Shown: one piece after another, positions 1 to 8,594 of the stretch | Position numbering within the stretch: the stretch's first letter is position 1 | Layout: each line of letters opens with the position of its first letter | Source of the DNA: Verrucomicrobia bacterium Opi.OSU.00C | GTDB taxonomy: Bacteria > Verrucomicrobiota > Verrucomicrobiia > Opitutales > PNEW01 | DNA: 41,058 bases | Direction: 5' to 3' | Assembly (NCBI GenBank): GCA_002922725.1 | Contig: PNEW01000007.1 | Span: 1-41,058 of the forward strand | Program-made: the position numbers and the translations under genes | Notes under the pieces: model-generated | The model's database searches: none | The model's input: only the letters and a program-made list of their open reading frames with translations | Told to the model about the DNA's origin: nothing

Positions 1-421
1 GGGTCAAAACGTGACAGAATAATATCCAATGAAGAATTATCTTCTAATTTGCCTGATATTTGTCGGAAGCGGCAGGCATTCCATAGTTTATTACAAAAGT
101 TACGCCCTTGTTCTACTCGTTCATCACTGAAGAGGATGTCCTGTCCTTTTGGTGCAACGCTCATGATACCGAACCTCAAACCATCAGCACCATATTTTTC
201 AATCAAATCGAGAGGATCGGGCGAATTACCTAATGACTTCGACATTTTTTTCCCTTTAAGATCACGTATCATTCCTGTGAAATAGACATTCCGGAAAGGG
301 ATTCGCTCCTTAATCTCTTTTGTTGCAAGTTTTTTCTTTTCAGGCCCCATGAATTCAAGCCCCGCCATAATCATTCGGGCGACCCAAAAAAAAGATAATG
401 TCCGGTGCAGTAACGAGATCG
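1..421 (-). pseudogene. valS: valS continuation after two +1 frameshifts (KMSKS region), open at window edge
   Basis: The reverse strand keeps encoding ValRS after the apparent stop of the upstream ORF, but in shifted frames. Between the two A8 runs the frame reads [13 protein letters not shown]. After the second run (386-393), dropping one base gives [16 protein letters not shown], and the reading then stays open in one frame to position 1. It includes the catalytic loop [17 protein letters not shown] and [21 protein letters not shown], which are class I tRNA synthetase hallmarks. The anticodon-binding domain and C-terminal coiled coil lie outside the window. The fully conserved sequence after both shifts argues against an old pseudogene. 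It fits a sequencing error, a very recent mutation, or slippage that restores the frame. Confidence 0.9.
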
Positions 422-1873
422 TTAGTAGGGTAAAAAAAAGTTAAGATCCTTATTTTCTTTATTAGCTAAATTCAGCCACCCCATCGTTGCAAATGGCCAC
501 AGCCAAGATGAAGCCCAAGTATCTAGTACATCTTCTTCTTGATCCCAATTATCTGGATCAGCAGGTCCATTAACGGAAATATGCCAGTTTTCCTTATTAT
601 TACGATCCTCACCTTTCTTGTACCAGACTGGGATACGATGTCCCCACCATAGTTGTCGTGAAATGCACCAGTCTCTAATATTATTCAGCCAATGAAGATA
701 GACTTTTTCCCATCGCGGGGGATAAAAGTGGATATCCCCATTCTCTATAGCCAATTTAGCTTCCTCAACTTTGGGATATCGCATCCACCATTGATCTGAA
801 ATACGCGGTTCTATAGGAACGTCTGCTCTCTCAGAGAAACCTACATTATGTTCATAATCCTCAGCACCAACGAAAAGACCTAACCCTTTCAACTTTCCAA
901 TCGCAATTTTACGTGCTTCAAAACGATCAATACCACTAAATTCTTCCCCTGCAAGGTCGTTAAGCGTCGCGTCAGGGTTAAAGATATCAATTACTGAAAG
1001 ATTATGCCGTTGTCCAATTTGAAAATCCACTTCATCATGTGCCGGGGTAACTTTCAATACACCCGTACCAAACTCACGATCAACCACGTCATCTCCAATA
1101 ATTGGTAGTTCGGAACGAGGGAAAGGACGCCAAACATGCTTACCGATGAAATGGTTAAACCGTGAGTCATCAGGATGAACGGCAACAGCGGTATCACCCA
1201 TGAGCGTTTCAGGACGGGTAGTAGATATTTCAAGGTATTGGCCTGGATCTTCAACGAGTTCATAATGTATCTTGTAGAGAAAACTCTTTTGAGGTCTCAT
1301 GATGACCTCTTCATCACTTAAAGCAGTAAGACTCACCGGACACCATTTACTCATATATTTACCGCGGTAAATGTAGCCTCTCTCATATAGTTGGACAAAA
1401 GCCGTTAAAACAGCCTTCACGTATTCTTCATCCATCGTAAAGATAGTGCGTCTCCAGTCACAAGAAGCGCCCAACTTCTTTAGCTGATTAAGGATGATAT
1501 TACGATGATCATCGCTCCATTGCCAAGCACGCTTGAGAAAAGCCTCTCGCCCTAAATCATAACGGGTTTTACCCTCCTTTCTCAATTCTCTTTCAATTCG
1601 GGCATGTGTTGCAATACCTGCATGATCAGTTCCCGGTAACCACAAAGCCTCTTTACCTTGCTGACGCGCGTGCCGTACAAGAATATCCTGGATTGTATTA
1701 TTTAAAACATGCCCCATAGTCAGGACTCCAGTGACATTAGGTGGAGGTATTACAATCGTAAATGCCTCCTTATTATCATTAGTTAAAGCTCCAAATGCAC
1801 CTTCATTAAGCCATGCTTGGTACCATTTAGGTTCAACCAATTTGGGGTCATAGGCCTTTGCAATTTCAGACAT
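422..1873 (-). CDS. valS: Valine--tRNA ligase (ValRS), N-terminal part up to first frameshift
   Basis: Charges tRNA(Val) with valine in the cytoplasm. The 483-residue ORF holds the class I signature region [17 protein letters not shown], the [16 protein letters not shown] segment, the CP1 editing region ([20 protein letters not shown]) and the [12 protein letters not shown] and [14 protein letters not shown] motifs. It then stops abnormally after LNFFLPY. The HIGH-type motif reads TMGH, with Thr in the first position where most bacterial ValRS have His. The stop is caused by one extra base in a run of eight A (432-439 on the plus strand). With seven, the reading continues as [18 protein letters not shown], the expected ValRS sequence. 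The rest of the gene lies to the left (see 1-421). The start at 1873 gives a normal N-terminus. The gene is divergent from glnD. Identification is certain; whether the break exists in the cell is not. Confidence 0.95.
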   Translation of the reverse strand: MSEIAKAYDPKLVEPKWYQAWLNEGAFGALTNDNKEAFTIVIPPPNVTGVLTMGHVLNNTIQDILVRHARQQGKEALWLPGTDHAGIATHARIERELRKEGKTRYDLGREAFLKRAWQWSDDHRNIILNQLKKLGASCDWRRTIFTMDEEYVKAVLTAFVQLYERGYIYRGKYMSKWCPVSLTALSDEEVIMRPQKSFLYKIHYELVEDPGQYLEISTTRPETLMGDTAVAVHPDDSRFNHFIGKHVWRPFPRSELPIIGDDVVDREFGTGVLKVTPAHDEVDFQIGQRHNLSVIDIFNPDATLNDLAGEEFSGIDRFEARKIAIGKLKGLGLFVGAEDYEHNVGFSERADVPIEPRISDQWWMRYPKVEEAKLAIENGDIHFYPPRWEKVYLHWLNNIRDWCISRQLWWGHRIPVWYKKGEDRNNKENWHISVNGPADPDNWDQEEDVLDTWASSWLWPFATMGWLNLANKENKDLNFFLPY

Positions 1874-2055
1874 AGAAAATTTTATACTTAAGGATATCAG
1901 CGAATGAGGTTATCATTGGGTGTCAAAAGAAAAAACTGAATTGGTTTTATTCTTAAATAAAGGAAATCTCTAATATGATGCCAATTTATAATACCTTATT
2001 TAACTTTAATAATTAGTTGTTAGGAAGCGATTTTTCCCCTAGATGATAATTATTC

Positions 2056-4626
2056 ATGAAAGATCCCTTATATAGGCATATCATTCAACATGCCAAACAA
2101 AACCTAAAACATCCAGATAACATAGGTAAAGATAACTTACTTGATCACTACAAATCGTATTTGCGCCTTGAGGAAGATATGATTCTGCATAATCATCGAA
2201 ATGAGGAAAGTGGATTACACACTGCTAAGTCACGTTCAATTGTAATCGATCTCTTAATTGAGGATTTATTCCATCAAGCCTTAGGGTCTTATACTTTAGA
2301 TTATGGCAAACCACCCTGCCCAATAGCCATTTTAGCACTCGGTGGTTACGGTCGCGCTGAATTGTGTCCATATAGCGATATCGATATCATGTTTCTCTAT
2401 CCAAACAGGGTACGCTCGCATAAATTATCCCTATTCCAAAAATCAATGGCCGAACCGATTCTCTACCCCTTATGGGACCTCGGACTGAAAGTAGGACATT
2501 CTACACGTACAATAAAAGATACTATTAAGGAAGCAAAACTCAATGTAGAAACCAAGAACTCTCAGTTAGAGGCTAGATTAATTATTGGTGAGGATCGACT
2601 GTTCAACAAGTTTACCCGGTCATATATAAATTATTACCGCAAAGATTCACCACAAACTTATATTCAAACTCGTCTTAAGAAACAGGAAGAACGTCGTAGC
2701 CGTTATGGGAATACTGTTTTTATGCAAGAACCAGATATAAAAAATGGTGTTGGTGGTTTGCGCGATTATCAAAATATTCTGTGGATGTCATCTACTAAAT
2801 TAGGTTTAGAAAACATTGAAAAACTATATTCAAAAAACTACCTAAATAAAACTGAATATAAAAACTTTACCAACGGTTATAGCTTTTTACTCAGAGTTCG
2901 AAACGAATTGCATTTTCAAAGCAATAGAAACACCGATTTACTTGATTTGGAAAAACAGCCCCTCGTCGCGTTGAATCTTGGTTATAAACAAAACGATATC
3001 TTTAAACGCGTGGAGGCCTTTATGAAAGATTACTATCGCCATGCCCAGAATATTTACCTTACCACAAAAGTAATAGAAAAACGATTAGATTTAGCACAAA
3101 ACCATAAGGTAAGCTTCAAATCATTGATTGAGGCTTATCAGTACTCACCGAAAAAACAGATTGATGGGTTCACCCTTCGCGGAAAGACGATCTCCTTTGG
3201 ATCAGAAACTGTCTTCGAGGAAGATCCTGAGCGATTAATAAGGATTTTTCGTCATAGTCAGCAATTTCATGCTACTCTGGACTTTGACCTCGAAAATCTT
3301 ATTCGCAAATCCTTACATTTAATAAACGAAAAAATTGTTGATTCTCGCTCTGCTAATCGCAGTTTCAGGTCTATATTGCAGAGTTTAGGTGAAGTATTTC
3401 CTACTTTAAGTAAAATGCATGAATTGGGTGTATTAGAGTGTTTTATACCTGAATTCTCTGGCCTTACCTGCCTAGTACAGCACGAATACTATCATCGTTA
3501 CACTGCTGATATACATACCCTCAATACAATCAATGAGCTCGATCAGGTATTCAAAAATGAATCGAAAATTGTAAGTAAATATCACTATCAGCTACATGAA
3601 ACAGATACACCTGGCCTCCTTTACCTCATCCTCTTTCTTCATGATATAGGAAAAAGCAGTGGCATACCTGGTCATGCTATCCGCAGTGCAGAGATGGCAA
3701 CTGATATACTCGATCGTATGGATATTAGTCCAAAACATAAAGATATAACTTTGTTCATTATCACAAATCATTTGGAAATGGGGCGCTATTCACAACATTT
3801 CGACACTGAAGACCCTCAAACTGCGGAAACTTTTGCGAAAAAGATAGAGGACCTAGATCGGTTACGCTATCTCTACGTGCATACATTCTGTGACGCACGT
3901 GGGACATCAATCAACTTGTGGAACAGTTACAAGGACATGTTGCATACCGAGCTTCTAGAAAATACTATTAATATCCTAGATGACAAACTAACTGATAATT
4001 CAAATATAGATTTGAATAAAGAGTCAGCGGAACAAGATTCAATAAGAAAACTTTATCCAGAAATCTCCAACGAAGAGATCACAGCCCACTATAAACTCCT
4101 ACCAGATCAATACTTTCAAAACAATAGTAAGCTAGATGTCGGTCTCCATTTAAAAATGATTAACAGACTTCTAAAGCATATTTCGTTATCAGATTCTGAA
4201 GACTCCCTGATCCCTATCATTGAATGGCATGATGACGTTGATTTAAGTATGTCTATTGTACATATTGTTACCTGGGATCGTGCCGGGCTTTTTTATAAAT
4301 TAGCTGGGGCTTTTAGTGTAGCTGGTTTGAATATTTTAAGCAGTAAGGCAATTTCCCGCGAAGATCATATATTAATTGATACTTTTTATGTATGCGAGCC
4401 CAACGGTGGTATTGTCCAAAATAAGGACATTAAATTAAAGTTTGAAAAATGTCTAAAAGAAATACTCATTCAAGATAAGGATTTGATGCCTAGTATTCGC
4501 AATCAAGGCAAAAAATATATTAAATCTCCATACTTAAAGAACAAGAAGAAACTAGAACTCTCATTACCGTCGAGTATAAATGTTTATCATGAAACTTCAC
4601 TCCAAAAAAACAATTATCGAAATTAA
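2056..4626 (+). CDS. glnD: [Protein-PII] uridylyltransferase / uridylyl-removing enzyme GlnD (main part)
   Basis: Bifunctional nitrogen sensor that adds or removes UMP on PII proteins in response to glutamine. Domains in order: a nucleotidyltransferase with GGYGRAELCPYSDIDIMFLYP (catalytic Asp near residues 108 and 110), the GlnD helical linker domain (~150-430), an HD hydrolase domain with FLHDIGKSSGIPGHA (~530-640), and one ACT domain (~735-805, IVTWDRAGLFYKLAGAFSVAGLNIL). The ORF ends just as the second ACT domain should begin. An A7 run at 4604-4610, where six would keep the frame, shifts into a stop. The second ACT domain is encoded by the overlapping ORF 4580-4843. Joined, the protein would be about 930 residues, normal for GlnD. 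An orphan histidine kinase follows on the same strand. Confidence 0.93.
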   Translation: MKDPLYRHIIQHAKQNLKHPDNIGKDNLLDHYKSYLRLEEDMILHNHRNEESGLHTAKSRSIVIDLLIEDLFHQALGSYTLDYGKPPCPIAILALGGYGRAELCPYSDIDIMFLYPNRVRSHKLSLFQKSMAEPILYPLWDLGLKVGHSTRTIKDTIKEAKLNVETKNSQLEARLIIGEDRLFNKFTRSYINYYRKDSPQTYIQTRLKKQEERRSRYGNTVFMQEPDIKNGVGGLRDYQNILWMSSTKLGLENIEKLYSKNYLNKTEYKNFTNGYSFLLRVRNELHFQSNRNTDLLDLEKQPLVALNLGYKQNDIFKRVEAFMKDYYRHAQNIYLTTKVIEKRLDLAQNHKVSFKSLIEAYQYSPKKQIDGFTLRGKTISFGSETVFEEDPERLIRIFRHSQQFHATLDFDLENLIRKSLHLINEKIVDSRSANRSFRSILQSLGEVFPTLSKMHELGVLECFIPEFSGLTCLVQHEYYHRYTADIHTLNTINELDQVFKNESKIVSKYHYQLHETDTPGLLYLILFLHDIGKSSGIPGHAIRSAEMATDILDRMDISPKHKDITLFIITNHLEMGRYSQHFDTEDPQTAETFAKKIEDLDRLRYLYVHTFCDARGTSINLWNSYKDMLHTELLENTINILDDKLTDNSNIDLNKESAEQDSIRKLYPEISNEEITAHYKLLPDQYFQNNSKLDVGLHLKMINRLLKHISLSDSEDSLIPIIEWHDDVDLSMSIVHIVTWDRAGLFYKLAGAFSVAGLNILSSKAISREDHILIDTFYVCEPNGGIVQNKDIKLKFEKCLKEILIQDKDLMPSIRNQGKKYIKSPYLKNKKKLELSLPSSINVYHETSLQKNNYRN

Positions 4627-4843
4627 TACCATTGATCAAATAGGTCTCCTCTATCGTATTGCAAAAAAGATATTTGAATATGGGTTTGATATTACTTTCG
4701 CTCGAATTTCGACAGAAGGTGATATCGCCATAGATACTTTTTATATTGAATACACTAATCAAGATCATCCCAGGGATACCGCTTATTTACTGGGTTTGAG
4801 AGAGTCACTAAACAATACCATATCTCTTGGCATAAAAAAGTAA
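4580..4843 (+). CDS. glnD: Second ACT domain of GlnD, detached by a frameshift
   Basis: This ORF reads KKTIIEINTIDQIGLLYRIAKKIFEYGFDITFARISTEGDIAIDTFYIEY, a typical glutamine-sensing ACT domain matching the C-terminal ACT repeat of GlnD. It overlaps the 3' end of the main glnD ORF by 47 bases in the +1 frame. The first codons (MFIMKLHS) look like out-of-frame glnD linker rather than a genuine N-terminus. Removing one A from the A7 run at 4604-4610 joins the two ORFs smoothly as ETSLQKTIIEINTIDQIGLL. It could be made separately by coupled re-initiation at the ATG at 4580 or 4589, but a frameshifted single gene is the simpler reading. Confidence 0.85.
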   Translation: MFIMKLHSKKTIIEINTIDQIGLLYRIAKKIFEYGFDITFARISTEGDIAIDTFYIEYTNQDHPRDTAYLLGLRESLNNTISLGIKK

Positions 4844-4889
4844 GAACTTTTTTAAAAGGTTATCATTCTAGTAAAAAATACAGCTTGTC

Positions 4890-6605
4890 ATGAAAAGAGT
4901 TGAAGAAAGCCTTACCGCAATTGACTCCCTTTATCGCATTAGCAGCCTTGTCAGTAAAACGGACGACCCACAAGAGGCACTTGAATTAATTATGGACGAA
5001 GTCGTTAAAGTTCTCGGTGCTACCAGTGCATCCATTGCCCTTATTAATCCGGATAAGAATAGTTTGGAAATTGAAGTTTACCGTGGTCTCCCATCGTTCT
5101 CACAAGAACTTCAGTTGCAACTCGGTCAAGGAATCACGGGGTGGGTAGCATTGCACGGAACTCCCCTTCTGGTCAAAGATGTAAGGAAAGATGCACGTTA
5201 TATTCCAGTGCAAGATACAATATGTTCTGAAATGGCTGTACCGATGATAGAACAAGGGAGTGTAATTGGTGTCGTAAATGTTGATAGTGAAAAACTCAAT
5301 GCTTTTAACGAAGATGATTTAAAATTACTCACTTTGCTTACCGATGATGCCACACGGGTAGTTAGCAAACTCTGGCTAATTAGACAACTGACACGTAAAG
5401 CGAACCAACTTGAATCTCTCATTTCTATGGGTCAAAAGCTAGTTTCCAAATTGGAACTAGGAGACCTATTAGATAATATTACAAATGAAGCTCTAAATAT
5501 CACCAATTGCAAAGCTTGTGCCCTCTTCATGTTGAGTAAAGACAGGAGGATTCTCACTCTTCGTTCTATGGCTGGGGTCTCCACGAATCCAGATTACGAA
5601 GAGAGCTTGAACCTTGAAGACAGTGCAATCGGAACCGTAATAACCCATAAAAAGCAAGTTGAAGTAGTTAACCTGGGCAAGACTGAAGAGTTTCACTTTA
5701 TTCCTCTTGCTCAAAAAGAAGGATTAATCTCAATGCTTTCTTCACCAATAATATATGAAAATAAAGTAATTGGTGTCCTTAATGTCTATACTGATCATCC
5801 CCATCGTTTTAATGATGATGAAAAAAAGACATTTATTACACACGCAAGTCTAAGTGCTGTAGCTATTCAAAATTCCCGTTTATATTCTCGTATTTTCAGC
5901 AGCGAAGATCTCTTGCGTAAAAACGAACGCCTAATTACTCTTGGGCTTCTAGCGGCAGAAATAGCTCATGAAATTCGTAATCCCCTTACAGTGATTAAGC
6001 TCCTATTTGAATCTCTTAACCTTAACTATGATCCGGAGGATATTCGTCATAAAGACACAGCTATCATTAGTGAAAAACTTTCTCAACTAGATGAAATTGT
6101 TACACGTGTCTTGGGCTTTTCAAAATCTCATCATGGGCTTCATTCAAAGATCAATATGAAAGAGATCATTCAAGACACTCTCCATCTGCTAAGGCTTAAG
6201 CTTCACCAAAATAAAATTAATCTAAATTTCTCAACAGAAGATAATCCACTTATTATAGAAGGCAATAAAGGTCAGCTTCAACAAGTAATTTTGAACCTCA
6301 TTATTAATGCTACCGAAGCTATGCCAGAAGGTGGTGAAATTAAAATAAATTTGTTTCTCGAAACCCATGAAGACCTTGATGTTTCTGTTATTGAAATCAC
6401 TGATACGGGAACCGGAATCCCTCTCGAGTTACAAGATACAGTGTTTGAATCTTTCCTCAGTGGGCGCAGTGGAGGATCAGGGTTGGGTCTTTCCATTGTG
6501 AAGCGTATATTGCGAACCCACCACGGGGATATAAAATTGATAAAAAACTCCACTTCGGGAACAACAATGAAACTTTGGCTGCCATTGGTCTTGGAAGATC
6601 GATAA
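4890..6605 (+). CDS. Orphan sensor histidine kinase with two GAF domains
   Basis: Cytoplasmic signal-sensing kinase of 571 residues with no membrane segment. Domains: GAF 1 (~10-165), GAF 2 (~180-335), a HisKA dimerisation/phosphoacceptor domain with AAEIAHEIRNPLTVIK (His 360), and an HATPase_c domain with the N box (QQVILNLIINATEAMP), G1 box (ITDTGTGIP) and G2 box (GGSGLGLSIVKRIL). The H box and N box resemble NtrB/AtoS-class kinases. It starts 46 bases after the end of the glnD region on the same strand, so co-transcription with glnD is plausible, and a nitrogen-related role is possible but unproven. No response regulator is adjacent. The ligand of the GAF domains cannot be read from sequence. 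Confidence 0.9.
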   Translation: MKRVEESLTAIDSLYRISSLVSKTDDPQEALELIMDEVVKVLGATSASIALINPDKNSLEIEVYRGLPSFSQELQLQLGQGITGWVALHGTPLLVKDVRKDARYIPVQDTICSEMAVPMIEQGSVIGVVNVDSEKLNAFNEDDLKLLTLLTDDATRVVSKLWLIRQLTRKANQLESLISMGQKLVSKLELGDLLDNITNEALNITNCKACALFMLSKDRRILTLRSMAGVSTNPDYEESLNLEDSAIGTVITHKKQVEVVNLGKTEEFHFIPLAQKEGLISMLSSPIIYENKVIGVLNVYTDHPHRFNDDEKKTFITHASLSAVAIQNSRLYSRIFSSEDLLRKNERLITLGLLAAEIAHEIRNPLTVIKLLFESLNLNYDPEDIRHKDTAIISEKLSQLDEIVTRVLGFSKSHHGLHSKINMKEIIQDTLHLLRLKLHQNKINLNFSTEDNPLIIEGNKGQLQQVILNLIINATEAMPEGGEIKINLFLETHEDLDVSVIEITDTGTGIPLELQDTVFESFLSGRSGGSGLGLSIVKRILRTHHGDIKLIKNSTSGTTMKLWLPLVLEDR

Positions 6606-6615
6606 AATAAAAATG

Positions 6616-7455
6616 TTAAATTATATCTCTCAAGAAATCTTCTAACAAATTGGTAAATAATACTGGTGATTCAAGGTGTACAGCATGACCAACTTTTGGA
6701 ATTGATACATGATGAGTTAAATCTGATTCCTTTTGCATTAGTTTGGCGAAACGGGCAAACTTTGAATCTAGTTCACCAGTGACCAGGAGTTGACGGCAGT
6801 TAATCGACCTTAGTTTGTCCCATACTGGATTCATCATACCCGTCCCAAACCCTCGTAAACTATTTGCTAACCCAATGGGACGGTTCATTCGACGCCTTTC
6901 TTTGATTGCTTTTTGGTGTTTTTCAGGAATCAAATTCTGAGTAGTAATAACAGGTCTGCATTCCCATTTATTTGCAAAAGCTTCAATTCCAAATTTAATA
7001 ATTTCATCGGCCAGCGCATAATCGGCCCGACGACGGTCTTCTTTTTCTCGTTCATCATATATCCCTGGGGTTGTTCCAATTAAAACCAAGGCACGAACAG
7101 ATTTAGGTCTAGCAATCGCATAATGCAAGGCCACTCTCCCTCCCATCGAATATCCTATAATAATAGGTTTAATAATTTTATAATGCTCTAGCATCTTTTC
7201 TAAAGAATCTATAATCGCATTAATTTTGTATTCATCTAATGCACATGGGGCATCAGTCTCACCATGACCAATAAAATCAGGGGCATACCAAGCATACTTC
7301 TTACTTTTGTTTTCAGCAATAACTTTAAAATCCAAGCCACTACCGGAAAAACCATGAAGAGCAACAATCACATCACCTTGAGCTTCCTGTGGGGGCCAGT
7401 GAGAAACATGATACGTAAGATTGCGAAGACAATATCTGAGTGATTGAAGAGGCAC
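6616..7455 (-). CDS. menH: Alpha/beta hydrolase, MenH-like (SHCHC synthase)
   Basis: Likely 2-succinyl-6-hydroxy-2,4-cyclohexadiene-1-carboxylate synthase of menaquinone synthesis. The 279-residue protein has the MenH pattern: LHGFSGSGLDFKVI, the nucleophile elbow GYSMGGRVALHYA (Ser 103), RPIGLANSLRGFGTGMMN, then GELDSKFARFAKLM (acid) and GHAVHLESP (His). The GLANSLRG..GTG and ELDSKF stretches are more specific to MenH than to general hydrolases. It starts 20 bases after the cyclophilin stop codon on the same strand, so they probably form an operon. Its 3' end nearly abuts that of the histidine kinase, only 10 bases apart and convergent. No other men genes are in the window, so the exact substrate is inferred. 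Confidence 0.78.
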   Translation of the reverse strand: MPLQSLRYCLRNLTYHVSHWPPQEAQGDVIVALHGFSGSGLDFKVIAENKSKKYAWYAPDFIGHGETDAPCALDEYKINAIIDSLEKMLEHYKIIKPIIIGYSMGGRVALHYAIARPKSVRALVLIGTTPGIYDEREKEDRRRADYALADEIIKFGIEAFANKWECRPVITTQNLIPEKHQKAIKERRRMNRPIGLANSLRGFGTGMMNPVWDKLRSINCRQLLVTGELDSKFARFAKLMQKESDLTHHVSIPKVGHAVHLESPVLFTNLLEDFLRDII

Positions 7456-7475
7456 AAGAAGACGAAAAGGAGGGG

Positions 7476-7955
7476 TTAAGTTTCCTTAATTGATGCTTTC
7501 ACAATTTTCTTATCTTCTTCGGGACGGTCATCGCCATCAGTCTTTGAATGTTCAATTTCTTCAATCACCTCATACCCTAAAACTACTTCCCCAAAAATAG
7601 TGTGCTTCATATGTAACCAAGGAGCTGGAGCTGTAGTAATAAAAAACTGGCTTCCATTGGAATTAGGACCTGCATTTGCCATTGCAAGTAATCCTTTGCG
7701 ATCAAATGTAATATCCATGCTACCTTCATCTACAAAAGATTCTCCCCAAATCGATTCACCACCCCTACCTGTTCCTGTCGGGTCTCCTCCCTGGATCATA
7801 AATTTTTTGATGACTCTATGGAAAATGACATTGTCATAATACCCATTATTAATATGTCCCACATAATTCTCACAAGCCTTTGGGGCGATATCAGGCATTA
7901 ATTTAATTTCGAACGTCCCTTCATTTGTTTCAATTACTGCAATTGTATTTGGCAT
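7476..7955 (-). CDS. Cyclophilin-type peptidyl-prolyl cis-trans isomerase
   Basis: Folding catalyst that isomerises proline peptide bonds. The 159 residues form one cyclophilin domain with FHRVIKKFMIQGGDPTGTGRGG (active-site Arg and Gln), NSNGSQFFITTAPAPWLHMKHTIFGEV and a C-terminal EEDKKIVKASIKE strand. No signal peptide, so cytoplasmic, similar to PpiB. The start ATG at 7955 gives a normal N-terminus (MPNTIAVIETNEGTFEIKL). It leads the likely two-gene operon with the MenH-like hydrolase. Confidence 0.93.
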   Translation of the reverse strand: MPNTIAVIETNEGTFEIKLMPDIAPKACENYVGHINNGYYDNVIFHRVIKKFMIQGGDPTGTGRGGESIWGESFVDEGSMDITFDRKGLLAMANAGPNSNGSQFFITTAPAPWLHMKHTIFGEVVLGYEVIEEIEHSKTDGDDRPEEDKKIVKASIKET

Positions 7956-8060
7956 GGATTAGTTCCTACTTAATTTATTCTTTGATTTGTCGTTGAGGTT
8001 ATTCAATAGTTAAAATATCTGAAGGAAACGGAAATAATATTATATTGGAATTAATAATCT

Positions 8061-8417
8061 TTAAAGAGGCCGGTTAAAAAATATGAAATCCGCAACTGGG
8101 GTACCACCTATCAGGTGTTCCTGGATAATACGTTCCAAAACTTTAGGAGTGCATGAATGATACCAGGTACCTTCAGGATAGACAACCGCGATTGGCCCTC
8201 CCTCACATATACGTAGACAATTAGCTTTAGTGCGATATACTCCGCCATTGAAGTCTAGCTTGAGTTCACTTAGTCGAATTTTCAGGAATTCCCAGGATTT
8301 CAACCCAACCTCTTTATCACAACATTTAGGTTTTGTTTGATCACAACATAAAAAAATGTGGCGTTTATTCTTATCTATTCCGAAGCTAATCGCGAGGTCT
8401 TCTAGCCTTTCAATCAT
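8061..8417 (-). CDS. Thioredoxin-like [2Fe-2S] ferredoxin
   Basis: Small 118-residue protein of the thioredoxin-like 2Fe-2S ferredoxin family (the fold of Aquifex Fd and the NuoE cluster domain). Visible features are [19 protein letters not shown], then [31 protein letters not shown] and EHLIGG. The four cluster ligands should be one Cys from each CC pair plus the two in CLRIC. The doubling to CC at both N-terminal positions gives extra cysteines beyond the usual four. Probably an electron carrier of unknown partner. It lies 105 bases upstream of the cyclophilin on the same strand. Confidence 0.85.
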   Translation of the reverse strand: MIERLEDLAISFGIDKNKRHIFLCCDQTKPKCCDKEVGLKSWEFLKIRLSELKLDFNGGVYRTKANCLRICEGGPIAVVYPEGTWYHSCTPKVLERIIQEHLIGGTPVADFIFFNRPL

Positions 8418-8594
8418 AATTTATTTATAAATTATTATTGGTAGGCTTAAAGTAAATAATTAACTTTAAGCATAAATATTTGTCTCCCAACACATAATAT
8501 TCAACAATCTTTGAGTAATAGATTAAATTTGTTATAAAAATTGAAATTTACAATATCATCTCCTAGTATTTTGCGTTGATTGATATCATCGCCA

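Noticed and set aside
49-285. 78-residue plus-strand ORF
   Set aside because: It is a shadow of the valS 3' part, which encodes the conserved KMSKS region on the opposite strand.
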